From contig JAGFBZ010000814.1 in NCBI GenBank assembly GCA_018398805.1, positions 1,054,001-1,118,000 on the forward strand: a stretch of 64,000 nucleotides of DNA. The letters run 5' to 3'. The notes under the pieces were generated by a model that was given only the letters and a program-made list of their open reading frames with translations, had not been told where the DNA came from and ran no database searches. Position 1 is the first letter of the stretch. Every line of letters starts with the position of its first letter. The stretch comes from Hirundichthys speculiger. Taxonomy: Eukaryota; Chordata; Actinopteri; Beloniformes; Exocoetidae. This document shows positions 12,047-23,550 of the stretch, piece after piece. Position numbers and translations under genes: made by a program.

Positions 12047-12405
12047 GGGAAACACAGGTGGTTAGCACTGTCACCGTACAACTAGGAGGTCCTCGGTTCC
12101 CATCCCGGTTGAGGCCTTTCCTTTAGGATTTTGCATGCTCTACCTGTGCGCATATATGTGGATTTTATAGAGGTACTCCAGCTTTCTCCCACAGTCCAAA
12201 AAAAAAAAAAAAAAAAAAAAAAGTGCATATTTGGTTGAATCGTCAAACTAAATTGCTCATATGAGTGACTGTGGTGGTTGGTTGCTTATCTCTGTGTGAC
12301 CCTGTGATAGACATGTTCAGGGTCTACTCTGCCTTTCATGCAGTGACAGCTGGGATAGGCTCCAGCCCCACCAGTAAACCCAGATTGGGTTGAAGGAGGT
12401 GTCAA
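12047..12405 (+). mobile_element. tRNA-derived SINE (teleost family) with perfect 15-bp target-site duplication
   Basis: The head GGTGGTTAGCACTGTC and the following GGTTCCCATCC resemble the A and B boxes of a tRNA-type pol III promoter. The body (TGCATGCTCTACCTG, CTTTCTCCCACAGTCCAAA) and the tail (AGCTGGGATAGGCTCCAGCC) match a SINE-like family abundant in fish, probably of the Mermaid/DANA type. A run of about 24 A residues (12198-12221) interrupts the body. The copy is flanked by AAATGAATCAAGTGA at 12032-12046 and again at 12406-12420, a perfect 15-bp duplication. This is the hallmark of LINE-dependent target-primed insertion and fixes both borders. Confidence 0.8.
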
Positions 12406-12420
12406 AAATGAATCAAGTGA

Positions 12421-13905
12421 AATCTTTGCCAAAGAAGTGTCACATTAACATGCAATTAATATTTCCTTTACAGTGAAAAACATTGAGCACATCACATTGT
12501 TCGAATTGTGCTTTGATTTGGAGCAGGAGTAAACAATATGTGATATAGATTCCCACTCTCACAGACTTACAGTAGATACACAAACATAGATACATCCAGC
12601 AACAAAATGACCCGATGGTCAGTCTGCCATTATTTGTGAACAGGAGTGCAGTGCAGAGATATCATTGTCTGGTGAAAGACAAGAGAAGAGCCATGAGGGA
12701 GCGGGTTGCGATAGCCTTCTTTCTGTTAAGGCTGTTCTTTCATATTACTGACTGCTGCCCTTGAATCGACCACTAGGAAGTTAACTTATATATAATTAGA
12801 TAAGTTTCCTCTTGAAAATAAGAAATTAGGCCACAGGTCTCTGAGGAATCTCCCTCTCCAATCTGACGACATGTTCCACACTCCTTCTTATTTTCCCCTG
12901 AAACAAGCAGGTGATTTTTCACTGTAGGATTATATTTGTGTGTGAGGGAGCATGTGTGTGTAACTTTGTGTGTACAGATACACAAAGAATGTACTCGTGT
13001 GTGTGTGTATGTGTTTTTCAAATTTCTTCCATCTTTTATTCTTTAATGTGATTCTTTACACACATATATGCATAAGGAAGTATAACTGCACACCAACAAG
13101 ATAGGCTGTTTTGCTGTTATGAAATGAAGTTGTTTTTTGTTGTTGTTGTTGTGTTGTTGTTGTTTTCTTTGTCAGCCCATGTGCCGAATTTTTTCACATA
13201 TATTCCCTTTGTGTAATGTGACACTGACAATGACATGTCAAGTGAGAGCTCAGAGGAAGGGAAAGAAAGCTAAAGAGGTAGAGATGAGGGATAGAGGAAG
13301 AGGACACAGAGAGAGAGAGAGATTGAAAATACACTTGAGAAATTTGCCAAGAGATACCACAAGTGACATAGGCAATTTCTGTGGAAAAATTACTTCATCA
13401 TAATTTCAATCCCAAAAAGAATTGAAAGGAAAGCCCTGAAGGAGGAAGGCCAAGTCACCTTGAGAGGTATTAGGGGAAACAGCCACCACTCACACAGGCA
13501 CAGGAACACACTATGGTTCAGTTTCATTTCAGTTTTCCTACAATTGTAAAGCTTTATCCTCTTCCTGTAATGAGTGGGTTAATTATTTGCATTTAACCAT
13601 TTTGTGCATGTCCTTTTTTTAATGCAAGCTTTACACATCTGTGTTAAGTGCTTAGAGCCTGTGGTATATCTGAGTTAAAAATATACAACCTATTAGTCTG
13701 GCTGCTCCTATTACTAGCATCATCTAATCAAAGCTGCCAGTGTTTCAGACAAACAGTTTCATGTCTCTGCTTCACAGTGCCAATCATTAGATTTTAATTG
13801 GATTTCTCTATTATCATTTTTTTCACACCAACCTATTAAGATATTAAATCTAGTTTTATGTTTCACTTTCTTTGAGACAGTCATCCTTCTTTCTTCTCTC
13901 TCCTT

Positions 13906-13908
<3 letters not shown>
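12421..13908. other. Intergenic stretch with short simple repeats
   Basis: Non-coding DNA with a (TG)-rich patch near 12938-13016, a (TTG)n patch near 13136-13163 and a short (GA)n patch near 13310. No exon or transposon was recognised. Confidence 0.45.

Positions 13909-13995
<87 letters not shown>
13909..13995. repeat. (AT)n microsatellite, about 43 units
   Basis: An uninterrupted AT dinucleotide tract, followed by a short ACACATATATATGTGT junction and (TG)n to about 14029. Open frames across it (Ile-Tyr repeats) are artefacts. Confidence 0.98.
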
Positions 13996-14003
<8 letters not shown>

Positions 14004-14732
14004 TATGTGTGCATGTGTGTGTGTGTGTATAAATGTTCCTTTCATTTTTTCCGTTAGAGTGAAAGCATATCAAATATGCCTCTGTAGCCTGAGGCTCTTT
14101 CTCAAAATAATTTAGTTGTCGTTGAATGTCTCTAGGAGAGCTTAATAAACGTTGACATTGAGATATAGAGGAAATTGGTAACTGGGACTGCATGAGGCTT
14201 TCATGTTCAGAGCTGCTTGATAGATAACGTTGTTTTTCTGAAGTAGTTCCTAATGATATAAACCAATGGGGGACAGGAACAACTTTCCAAATCAGCCCCT
14301 TCGTTTAATGTTCACAGCTGGTTTGGGAAAGACATGTAGGCTAAAGGGTGCAACTCTCTAACAAGAGTCTTTAGTAAGGAGGATCTCTTAAACTGTGTCA
14401 TTGTACATGTGTGTAAGGATTTCCAAAACAATTCCAGATAATCTCATGTCACTTTCTAAACTTTCGTTACGTGTGTGTGTGTGCAACTGTATTTTTATGT
14501 GTGTTTGAGTTTGATGTTAAACTGTAGTAAAATTTAAGATTCTTTGTCCTGGCATTGTGAATTTTCACCTTTTTCTGTCTTATTCTCAGGAGGCATCAGT
14601 GGATTGATTTAGTCTACATAATCCCTTTCATCAAAATAAACAAATGCATCTTTAATATCCACCTCATCTTTTCCATCGTCCCCCTCCTTTCCGTGCCCCT
14701 TGACCTCTGACCACTATCTTGTCTGTAGGTGT

Positions 14733-14807
14733 TTAAGGGGGATTCCCCAGAAGACCAATAACAGAGCCCTGGGGGACGCCACCCAGAGATCCTCTTACTG
14801 TCTGTCG
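14733..14807 (-). pseudogene. Non-LTR reverse transcriptase fragment (GVPQGS motif)
   Basis: Read on the minus strand, 14807-14736 gives RQTVRGSLGGVPQGSV followed by IGLLGNPP and a stop. GVPQGSVxGPLL is the conserved segment before the YADD box in non-LTR (LINE) reverse transcriptases. No YADD box or other domain is readable beside it, so this is a short decayed scrap. The LINE clade cannot be assigned. Confidence 0.45.
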
Positions 14808-15163
14808 CACAGGGGCAGCACTAAGCATTATAATCTGACAGGAGGGGTAGCGATTATGTGTGTGTGTGTGTGTGTGTGATGTTCACGATGATGTGGTGGG
14901 GGTGGGTCTAGGTCTAGCCAGCATGTTTTTTTAACCCCTCCCTCATCCACATCCCCATCCCCTCTTGTTAATCTGGAGTCTAGCATGTGGATTAGTGGAC
15001 ACTCTACAGCACCACTGTTTGACAGAACGCCACATTTCCTACGGAGTATATAAGATTATGTGTTTAAGCAGTTTATATTCACAGCTCTAGGAGAATATTG
15101 GAGTTAGCACATTGGCTAATGACAGTGTTGCCTAAATGCTGTGGCTTGGTGCATACAGGTATG

Positions 15164-16311
15164 TACAGTCACGTGAAAAAGAAAGTACAGCTTCATTCAA
15201 TTCTAGTGCTTTAGGTTTTTCAGTGAAGACATAATGAAACAATCACATGGTCCTTTCCGGTTTTTAAAACTGAACCAATACAAATACACATGAACAACAA
15301 CACATGACACATTATATTGTGTGATATTGTATTCAACAAAAACTAAGTTAAAATGCAAAGGCAGTGTTTAAAAAAGGGACGTATGGCCTTACTCATTTCA
15401 CAGAAATCAACAGAGTAAGTAGCAGTCAGAGCTGTGCTGACCAAATGCAATTGATTAATTGATCATCAACAAGTGTGACCACCTCTACAAACAGAAGCTA
15501 ACACAAAGACAAGGAGGACAGACATCAGCAAAGATCTTAGAGAAGCAATTGCTGCTGCACATCATCTTCAGAAGGGTATAAAGCCATTATCTGAGAATTA
15601 TGAGCCTATCAAAACTGTACATGGTAGCACGACTTACGTTTACAAAGATCCCGAACTTGTGAAAAAAATTGTCCTCTGGACAAAGGACACCAAAGTGGAG
15701 ATGTTTTGCAGTAGCACACAACACCAGATTTAGCAGTCATTGGGTCCACCATGAACCCCTCTATGTACCAAAGCATTAAAGAGTCAAATATGAGGCCATG
15801 TGTAAAGCTCGACTGAAGTCGGGCCATGCAACAGAACAATGATATCAAACACACCAGCAAATCTTCGACAGAATCGCTGTGAAAGAAAAGAACTGAGGTT
15901 GCAACAGTCCACTCAGAAGTCTAGACATCATTCTCTTTAAAATGCTGTGATTTGACCTATAGCTGTCCATAAACAAATGTCTACAGACTTCAGTGTACTG
16001 AAGAAATGTTATATAGAAGAGTGGGCCAAAATTATTCTACAGTGATGCAGGAGATAAATGATGTCACACAAAAAAGATTATTACTTTAAGTTGTTACTAC
16101 TAAAGTTGTTAAGTCATGGAGTGTGCTTTGTTTTTCCATCTATTGCTTCTGCATTTTGGCTTAGATTTGTAAAATAAATAATGTAATGTGTTGCTGTTCA
16201 TCTGATGTTGTATTTACCTAATCTTTGGACCAGGTAGGGACACGATTATTGTCCCAATTCATAAAACCCAAGAATTATAAGAGGAGTCTTTCTTTTTTGC
16301 ATAACTGCATA
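15164..16311 (+). mobile_element. Tc1-like transposon fossil with long inverted repeats and internal deletions
   Basis: The left end TACAGTCACGTGAAAAAGAA and roughly 200 bp of leader match the long terminal inverted repeat of a Tc1-family element. A degraded inverted copy closes the element near 16150-16311 (AATTCATAAAACCCAAGAAT, then TCTTTCTTTTTTGC). Between them, transposase traces read WTKDTKVEMF near 15680 (family WTDETKVEMF, the first catalytic Asp region), a stretch akin to QQDNDPKHTSKS near 15830-15870, and a region akin to EEWAKI near 16020. Large parts of the DNA-binding and catalytic domains are missing and several frames are broken, so the copy is inactive. TA at both ends fits the Tc1 target site. 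Confidence 0.75.
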
Positions 16312-16312
16312 T

Positions 16313-19300
16313 GTATGTATGCATGCCTACACACATAAGTGAACATGTTTTGCCCGATTGGATTCAGTGTGGAAAAAAAAGGGTGCATTTGAGCAAAATT
16401 ACAAATATTCACAACAGGTGTTATCAGTGATAGGCCTCTTCCTGTTTTCTTTTCCTTTATTCTTTCATTTTTTTCTTTTTGTTTACTAATGCAAAGCTAC
16501 TTCCCACCACCTCCCTCTACAAACATTTACAAGCACACACGCTAACACAATCGTCACCTCTGGTGTTGGGTGGATGATTTAAAATCTCTCTTTGTTGGGC
16601 AGAAGTAAAGTGAGTCTGTTAGTCTGTTAATCCACTAGGATTAAGAAACAACAACAAACCCCCATGGAGAGTGTGCTGGGTGAGAGGGAAAGAGTGCAGA
16701 ACAGTAGGTGAGCGATTCCCTGTCAAAATCTCCATGTCTGAATTTTGATTTTTGCTCTTCCTTTCTTTGAAATTTCAGAATGGGATTTAGAGATCAATTG
16801 AGAAATATCACTTCAAGGGTTTAGTGCAACAGAACAGAAGGGTGATGATGGCAAGGATGCTCATGGTGAGTAGGAGGAGGAGAAGAACTGATGTTAAGGG
16901 AGGGGTGAAGCATAGAAGAGTGTAGGGATTAGTTGATATTTCCCTGGCATTACGTACGCTTTGGCGAACATCTACTTAAGTCCTGCCTTATGCGCCGCTG
17001 TCTGGAACACACACACAAAAAGCCCTCTGTCCCATTCACACACACAAAGACTATTAGTACAGTCCAGCTCATCCTCTCAATGCACAGAAGAAAAGACAGA
17101 AAAACATGTTAAGTCTTTGTCCTCTTCTGTCTGGCCTATTCATTCTCTCATACACAAGAGGAAGAGTAATGGGGAAAAGAGAAGGAAAAAATGGAAAGAC
17201 ATAGTTGATGATTTGTCCATTGAGGTTTATGGTTGAGAAGTTAAACACTAAGTCACTTCATAGTGGCTTTACTGAGTTGGGATGTTTACATGTGTACCAC
17301 CACAAAAGGATGGTCGCTGCACCTGGTCTAAGAGGACCGTATGTAGTGAGTCTCAGATGCTACTGGCAGAAGTCTACAATATAGGTTACACATGCAAGTA
17401 ACTGAGTTTAAAACTTCACAAATGGTTAATTGATGACTGTCGTCTGTAATAGAGAAAACTAACAGTTGAAAATGTACTCAAAAACTCTGTACTGTTGTTT
17501 ACATAAAAATTCAGAAATTTCTTTCACTATGGCATAATGTAATATTACAATTTTTGATGCACCTTCTCAGGGTTTTTCAACTGTAGTGTGGCAGTCATTC
17601 AAGTTGCTGTCTTCCTTCTCTTGGGAATTTTCCAGTGCTTTCTCCTCTGTTTCCTTTGCTTTATATACTGTACTTAACCATCTCTCTCTTTGCTTTAGTA
17701 GCTGCCACTTCCAATCCCTCCTCTCCTCCCTACCCTCCCCCCTTTTAACTCTTTCTGAATTATCCATAGCTGCATCACTCCCTGGTTTTTTTCCTCTCCA
17801 CCCCCCTCTTTCCCATCTACATGTTAGCTTACTCTCTGTCTCTCGTCTTCTCTTTCCCCCATCTCTCAATTTGCTCTCTTACTTCAGTGCAGCCTTTCAC
17901 TTTCTGCATCCTCTCTTCACATCATCCCCTCCCATCCCATCCCATCCCTCTGTCTCTTTTCCCTTACTCTTCACCTCTCTCCTCTCTCCCATTCTCTCTG
18001 TTTCTCTGTGTCTCTCACTTAGTGTAACTGTAGGATATAGGTCAGCAGGGCGGCTTGGCTGACTCGTGTCTAGACTCAGCCTCAGTCTTGGGGGCATGCA
18101 GTCACACAGCGGAGCACATTGACCAGCACAATCACTGCACCACGCTGGAGCTCCATTGACTGCCTGACTGTGGAATGTGTGTGTGTCTGTGCAATGCCAA
18201 TGCAAACACACACGTGGGGGGAAAAGGGCTGAGGGGCAAAGTTTTTATAAGGAGGCTTTGCGGCACGCTGCGCATTACCAAAAACATTAATGCTGTCTGT
18301 GAAGAGGGAACAGAGTGGTAGAAATGTCAGTGTAAATGCCATTATTGGGGAGCTGATATTTACAACAGGGCGAACACGACCAGGGGGCGCCCCTTTAAAC
18401 TGATCTGAAATTTTCCACTGTGCATACATGCAAATCCAGTGCAGATGACATGAGTGTTAATTCAGCTTCTGTGAAGTTTTTTTTTATTGAGTTGGATAGA
18501 TGTTGTAACCCATGAAATATGTAATGGAAATTAAATTTCACACAGCATGCATGTGGCTGTCTGAAATGTGCGCGCGCGCGTGTGTGTGTGAGTGTGTGAG
18601 TCGATTGCATTGTAACTATATTTGTGTTTTAAACGTGGGGGGGGGAGGTGGCAGCTGTATGGCAGTGGGTGCTGCAGGGTGGGACATGCTGTGGGGAAGG
18701 GTAATGGGGCAACAGTGTGTTTGTACTTGTATTACTCCTGTTGTGGAGACATAAAGCCGCTATACAGTCACATTCTGGGGATCCCCCAAAAATTTTGGCC
18801 ACAAAGCAAAACCTCATAATTTGAACTGTCAAACATTTGGGTAAGTATCTGATTTAAGGTTGGATTTAAATAAATCTTAGAGTTAGGAAAGGGTTAGTTG
18901 GGTTTATGCTTACTGTAAGTCTCTAATGCATGCGTACATGCGTGTAAGCCGGTGCAATGTCCTCTGAAGTGATGGAACCATTACTGTTGGAGTGTGTGGG
19001 TGTGTGTTTGTTAGGGGAATGATTCATCCAGCTGACCCCATGTTTCACTACCCCTTCTCCTCCTCGTCCTGCTCTTCTGTGGTCCATACGTGATTCCAAT
19101 TTATCAATCTCTTGTTACTGCTTTCAGTGCAACCTGCAAAAGTTTTGTTTCTGTTTATTTCAATTTGTTTTTAATAGTTCTTTGGTCTGCCTGGTGACAG
19201 TGGCACCTTTACTTTGCCACGCTGAAGTATTGATACATAAGATCAGTTGGATCAGAGGTGTGTGTGTGTGTGTGTTATGTGCATGTGCTGTCAGCATTTA

Positions 19301-20559
19301 TGAGGAACTTCAGTGTTTGTATGAGACTTAGAGAAAGAGAAAAAGTGAATCTTCATATGGCTTTTTAGGGGACAAATTGATCCTGTGATGTAGTTTCATG
19401 TTCACCATACTCCCAGCCCATAAATAATGTCATGCCTCTCGTCTGCCCCATCTGTCTCCTTTATCCTCAACCTGACAAGGGTAGTTTCTTATTTTCTAAC
19501 TCTGCTCTCACACCAGTTTTCTTTTTTCCTCTCATTTAAATGTAATAAGTCACTCACAGTGAATCAATAATAGCTTCTTTCTCCAGATTACCCCTCTCAG
19601 CTCCTGTCTATCTTTTTGTCTTTCCTCCTTTATCTTTAAAGTCTTGTGGGTTAAAAGCTTGAATAAGTTTTCTTTTCTCACAACTGAAGAAAACTTCAAG
19701 TTTTGTCTAACATGAAGCATACAGCAGGGAAAAGGAGCTCACACAAACGGGCTCTGGAGAATCCCGATGAAAGCTTCATTGCCCTTAGACTGCGTAGACC
19801 TGTATCCTTGTTTAAAAATCCAGAAACCACATGTTGTGGAAATTAAACCATTCTCAAACAATACTAATAAATGAAATGTAATATGTTGTGTAGCATGTGG
19901 AGCTGTGCATTTACTCACTATGCATATGCACATGTCATGCATTGGTTTGAAAATACAAAAACATAAACATTTTCTCTGTGCTCATACACTCATACAGACT
20001 TTGTTACATCATTCTCTAATTATGAAAAAGGAAAAAAAAAACATCAGTGGAAGAGAAAGAGCAGAAGTCCATCATTTTTGTCTGACTCTTTTTCATTGCC
20101 TCTTGGTGCCAAAACCAATTTCACCCCTTATCTCTTAGAGTGGGTTGCAATAGCCTCAAAGCAATGAATGTATGACTGGAGATCTCATTACATGACATTA
20201 TGAGGAACACATGTTATTATGATTACTCTGCAATATTACCTTTGCAAGAACAAGTAAGAATAGCGGAGTTAGAAAGTGCTCATCACAATGTAATTCCCAT
20301 TCATCTTCTTGATACAAGAACAAACAACTTGACTTTAGGAGTATAAAATGAGATTATTTTCAATACTAAACTGTGTGGGATGACAGACAATGTTTAATTG
20401 TCTTACTACTGTGAGCTACTCTGTTCTGACACCTTATATGTACAGTATTTTTACAGGCACATGTTGCTGCTGTTACTTTTTTACTTGTAGCCAAGACTTT
20501 ATTGTGGACTTTTAGGGTTCTTTTTTTTTTTGGCATCTTTATGTTTGTTATGCTATGCT

Positions 20560-20561
<2 letters not shown>
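16313..20561. other. Intergenic stretch with low-complexity tracts
   Basis: No exon, RNA gene or known transposon was recognised. Notable composition: a long pyrimidine-rich tract at about 17600-18030 (listed separately), (CG)(TG) near 18570-18598, a G run near 18638-18646, and (TG)n near 19257-19276. Open frames of up to 158 codons here follow the biased composition. Confidence 0.45.
17600..18030 (+). repeat. Pyrimidine-rich low-complexity tract
   Basis: About 430 bp of the plus strand is dominated by C and T (runs such as CTCCCCTCTTTCCC and CCCATCCCATCCCATCCC), giving marked strand asymmetry. It opens Ser/Leu/Phe-rich frames on the plus strand and Arg/Glu-rich frames on the minus strand, with none of the features of a protein family. 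Confidence 0.7.

Positions 20562-20639
<78 letters not shown>
20562..20639. repeat. (AT)n microsatellite, left of hAT insertion
   Basis: A pure AT dinucleotide tract of about 78 bp. A further (AT)n tract resumes directly after the hAT element at 21443, so the element seems to have inserted into one long microsatellite. Confidence 0.97.
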
Positions 20640-20642
<3 letters not shown>

Positions 20643-21439
20643 GGATGCCCGGTACTCTGTAAAATACCAAACCGTTCAGTACGACCTGCACGGGACAATA
20701 CACTTTTATGTCCTGCGGTATTTATATTCCAATAACTTTTCATTGGACTTGCACGTGAGCAGGGCCGGCTCTAGCCAATTTGGTGCCCTAGGCGAGATTA
20801 CACCCTGGTGCCCCCCCCCCCCCACACTTTAGGACGTCATGTGCTCACACATAATTTAGGAACATGTCACTGTTTATTTATTTGTAATGTTAAAATGTAC
20901 TTTTTTTGCATACTTTTTTTACTTGAATGCGCATTTAAAGATCACGAACATTTAATGTTCCTGTCCCTCCTCGACCACCAACAGTTTCAGACATATCGGT
21001 AAATAAATTCCTGCATCCAACCTTTTCCAGCTTGACACCAGAGACAAAGATCTCCTTGGTTTCCTCCACAGCAGACATCTGAATGAGATCATGCCACAGC
21101 TGTACAGACTGACGTGTCTGACTATTCCCACATCCACCACAACTGCTGACCAGACATCCTCTGACCTCAAGAGAATAAAAACGTATGCAGGTAATACGGT
21201 GATGCGTAATCAAGAGATAGAGCCGTTTGTGCACGTCCACATGTGACCAGGTGGACGCACATTTATGCCATTTGGACGCACTTTTTTATGCGCCCTCATG
21301 CGAGTTGCGCTTTGAGCAAACTCGGTATCTTGAGATCGCGGGTAGCGGGTGGTCTGAAACTGTACTGAATCCGTACCAAAACCATGACACAAAAACCGAG
21401 GTACGGACCGTACCGTGAGCCACCTGTACCGTTGCACCC

Positions 21440-21442
<3 letters not shown>
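20640..21442 (+). mobile_element. hAT-type DNA transposon, internally deleted, inserted in an (AT)n tract
   Basis: The ends are imperfect inverted repeats: TAGGGATGCCCGGTAC on the left and GTACCGTTGCACCCCTA on the right (reverse complement TAGGGGTGCAACGGTAC). On the plus strand, near 21103-21200, a frame reads LYRLTCLTIPTSTTTAD, then SSDLKRIKTYAGNTVMRN. This matches the C-terminal dimerisation region of hAT transposases (family form about IPVTTATVERSFS.LKRIKTYLRNTM). The rest of the transposase is lacking. A second hAT-like end, CAGGGCCGGCTCTAGCCAAT, starts at about 20760 and may be a nested fragment. Target-site duplications cannot be seen because both flanks are AT repeats. Confidence 0.7.
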
Positions 21443-21499
<57 letters not shown>

Positions 21500-21558
21500 A
21501 TAAAAAAAATATATATATATATATATATAATATATATATTTTTTTTTTTTTTTTTTTT
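21443..21558. repeat. (AT)n and poly-T low-complexity tract
   Basis: The (AT)n tract continues on the right side of the hAT element, is interrupted by short A runs, and ends in about 20 T residues. Confidence 0.95.
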
Positions 21559-21592
21559 ACTTCATCTCATTAGCTCTGAGCTAACCGGAACC

Positions 21593-21622
21593 ATGGACAT
21601 TGGAGCATGGATATTTGAAAAG
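21593..21622 (+). other. Possible mini-exon: strong Kozak ATG followed by consensus donor
   Basis: GGAACCATGG gives a near-ideal start context. Ten codons (MDIGAWIFEK) run directly to AAG|GTAAGC, a consensus splice donor. I do not recognise the peptide, and no partner exon was found nearby. It lies between an AT-repeat tract and a TTAA-type MITE, so it may be chance or a relic of a transposon gene. Confidence 0.2.
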
Positions 21623-21665
21623 GTAAGCTTACTTACATTTTTATTTATTTTATTTTATTTTTTAA

Positions 21666-22070
21666 AGGTGGGGAAGTTGTTCTTTTTTTGCAGCACTTTT
21701 TTCAATATTGCCTGAAAACCTTTTCACATTCCCATTGCACCCACTGAAATAAAATGTTTGCAAAAAAAACCCAAAACTTTTTGGTCCGGTCTAGAGGGTA
21801 TAATCGGAGAGAAACTCTGACCAATCAATGTACTGATCATCTTTAGATTTATTGGCTGCCTAATACGTCCATCAAATATCAATGCACTCCCACCCACCCC
21901 TCCCTTCCTCTATGTGGTTCATGTAGTCGTGAATCGTGTGAAGGTGTGGTTTCGAGGTGTGGGCTGAAGAGGAGGAGGCGGAGCCTTTGGGAGGAGGGAG
22001 TGTATATTTTCAAAATCTCACTTGAGTTGGATTGCTGGAACCGTTTTTTCAAAGAACACCTATCCCACCT
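21666..22070. mobile_element. TTAA-flanked MITE (piggyBac- or Kolobok-type target)
   Basis: A 405-bp segment has imperfect inverted ends: AGGTGGGGAAGTTGTTCTTT on the left and AAAGAACACCTATCCCACCT on the right. Each end is flanked by TTAA (21662-21665 and 22071-22074). TTAA duplication is typical of piggyBac and Kolobok transposons. There is no coding trace, so this is a non-autonomous element. Which superfamily mobilised it cannot be decided from the ends alone. Confidence 0.7.
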
Positions 22071-22074
22071 TTAA

Positions 22075-23401
22075 GCAAAGATAGAATAAGAAGATTCATA
22101 CCACTGTCATATGTGTAAGGTAACTGTCTTAGTCTGACTTTTTTTCAATACCTCAGTACAAGCCATTGATTGAATTACACTTTTCAACATGTTAAACCAG
22201 AATGTTAAAATGAATGTTCAAAAAGCAACTATTATATTTACCCCCTTTTTTTTTTTAATTTAGCCAAAGGTCAATATTTTGATTATTGTTCATGCAGACA
22301 TTGTCTCTTTAATTTCAAGAATTGTGATTTAGTTGGGGTTTTTTGGTTTATTTTTTTCTACTATTGTAAAATGACATTTATTTTGGTTTGTGATTGTGTT
22401 CTGCAGTTCTTTTTCTAAGTGAACACTTTTAAACACGAAGCTCTCCAGAGACAGTTGACACTCATTACAAGCCGGAGAATAACAGGTTTTTATCTTGTTG
22501 CTTATATCTTTGTAGTTACACTCTTATAGACCCTAACATAAGTGAAGCACAAACAAATATCTCTCCAATCTCCTGAGTGACTGAACTTCAGTTTCTCAGA
22601 CCTTCTGTCAGTCATATTATTTCATGAATTTGTAAGGATGTGTACAACTGAGAGCAGCGAAGCAAAATCTAGTTGACTGATACCAAAAAACTAAAAGCAC
22701 CAGTTGAACTCAGTCAAAGCAGTACGCTCAGTCTTTCTTTTCTATGCCAGTAGGGTCTGGGGTCTTTTCAGCTTGTAATTGCAATACGCAGCTGAACAAC
22801 CATAATTATCACAGACACATACAGTTTGAATCAGTTAACTATTGCGTCATCTGTTTCATGATCAACTGACAAGGTGACTGTGGTATATATGTAAGTTGGT
22901 GGAGGAGGTAGACTTTTTCTTAACTCTGAGTAAACACTGGCAGCTTGGGAGAGCAGCTAGTGAGCCACTGTGCAAAGGTCATTAAGGTCATTATTTGAAT
23001 TTCATCTCATCTGTTGGACCTGAGCACCTATAAACCTGCCTGTGTGATATTGTAAACCAGCAGACCAACACTGGCCTGTCCTACTGACCTCATGTCCAGC
23101 TGTAGTTTGGTATGTATGTGTGCCTTTAACTGATGTAATAGTATTGCTAAACCCATCCTCTGCTTTCCCCATCTCCATTTTGCCTCTTGTTGCCCCAGGC
23201 ACTACTGTCACTTCCCATCATGCTTTGCTCAAGCAGCTAAAGTGACGCTACATGGGTGTGTGTTGTGTTGCTATGTAAGGTTTTTCTGCTTGGACAACAC
23301 TAGAGAATCTCTTCACATCATAATTTATTGGAATTTTATATCTGCTTTTTTGCTCAGAGATGTGTCATTACATGTTACATGCTACATGTTATTGTATGTC
23401 C
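22075..23401. other. Intergenic stretch, nothing recognised
   Basis: AT-rich non-coding DNA with T runs. No exon or repeat family was identified. Confidence 0.45.
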
Positions 23402-23550
23402 TACAGTCATGTTCAAAAGTTAGTACCCCCTCCTTTAATTCACGCATTTCACGTACAGGAATGAAATGGCCAAAAGCTACTACTTTATAGTCCTGAAATA
23501 TAAAACCGCTGACAGGCAAGAGGGCCTACTAATGTTTGAACATGACTGTA
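23402..23550. mobile_element. 149-bp Tc1/mariner-type MITE
   Basis: The element starts TACAGTCATGTTCAAAAGTT and ends AATGTTTGAACATGACTGTA. The outer 16 bases or so are inverted copies, bounded by TA, the Tc1/mariner target. The interior has no coding sequence. It resembles short palindromic Tc1-derived MITEs. Confidence 0.75.

Noticed and set aside
13759..14193. 144-codon minus-strand frame with Ile-Tyr repeats
   Set aside because: It spans the (AT)n microsatellite.
17586..18062. 158-codon plus-strand frame
   Set aside because: Ser/Leu/Phe-rich product of a pyrimidine-rich tract; not gene-like.
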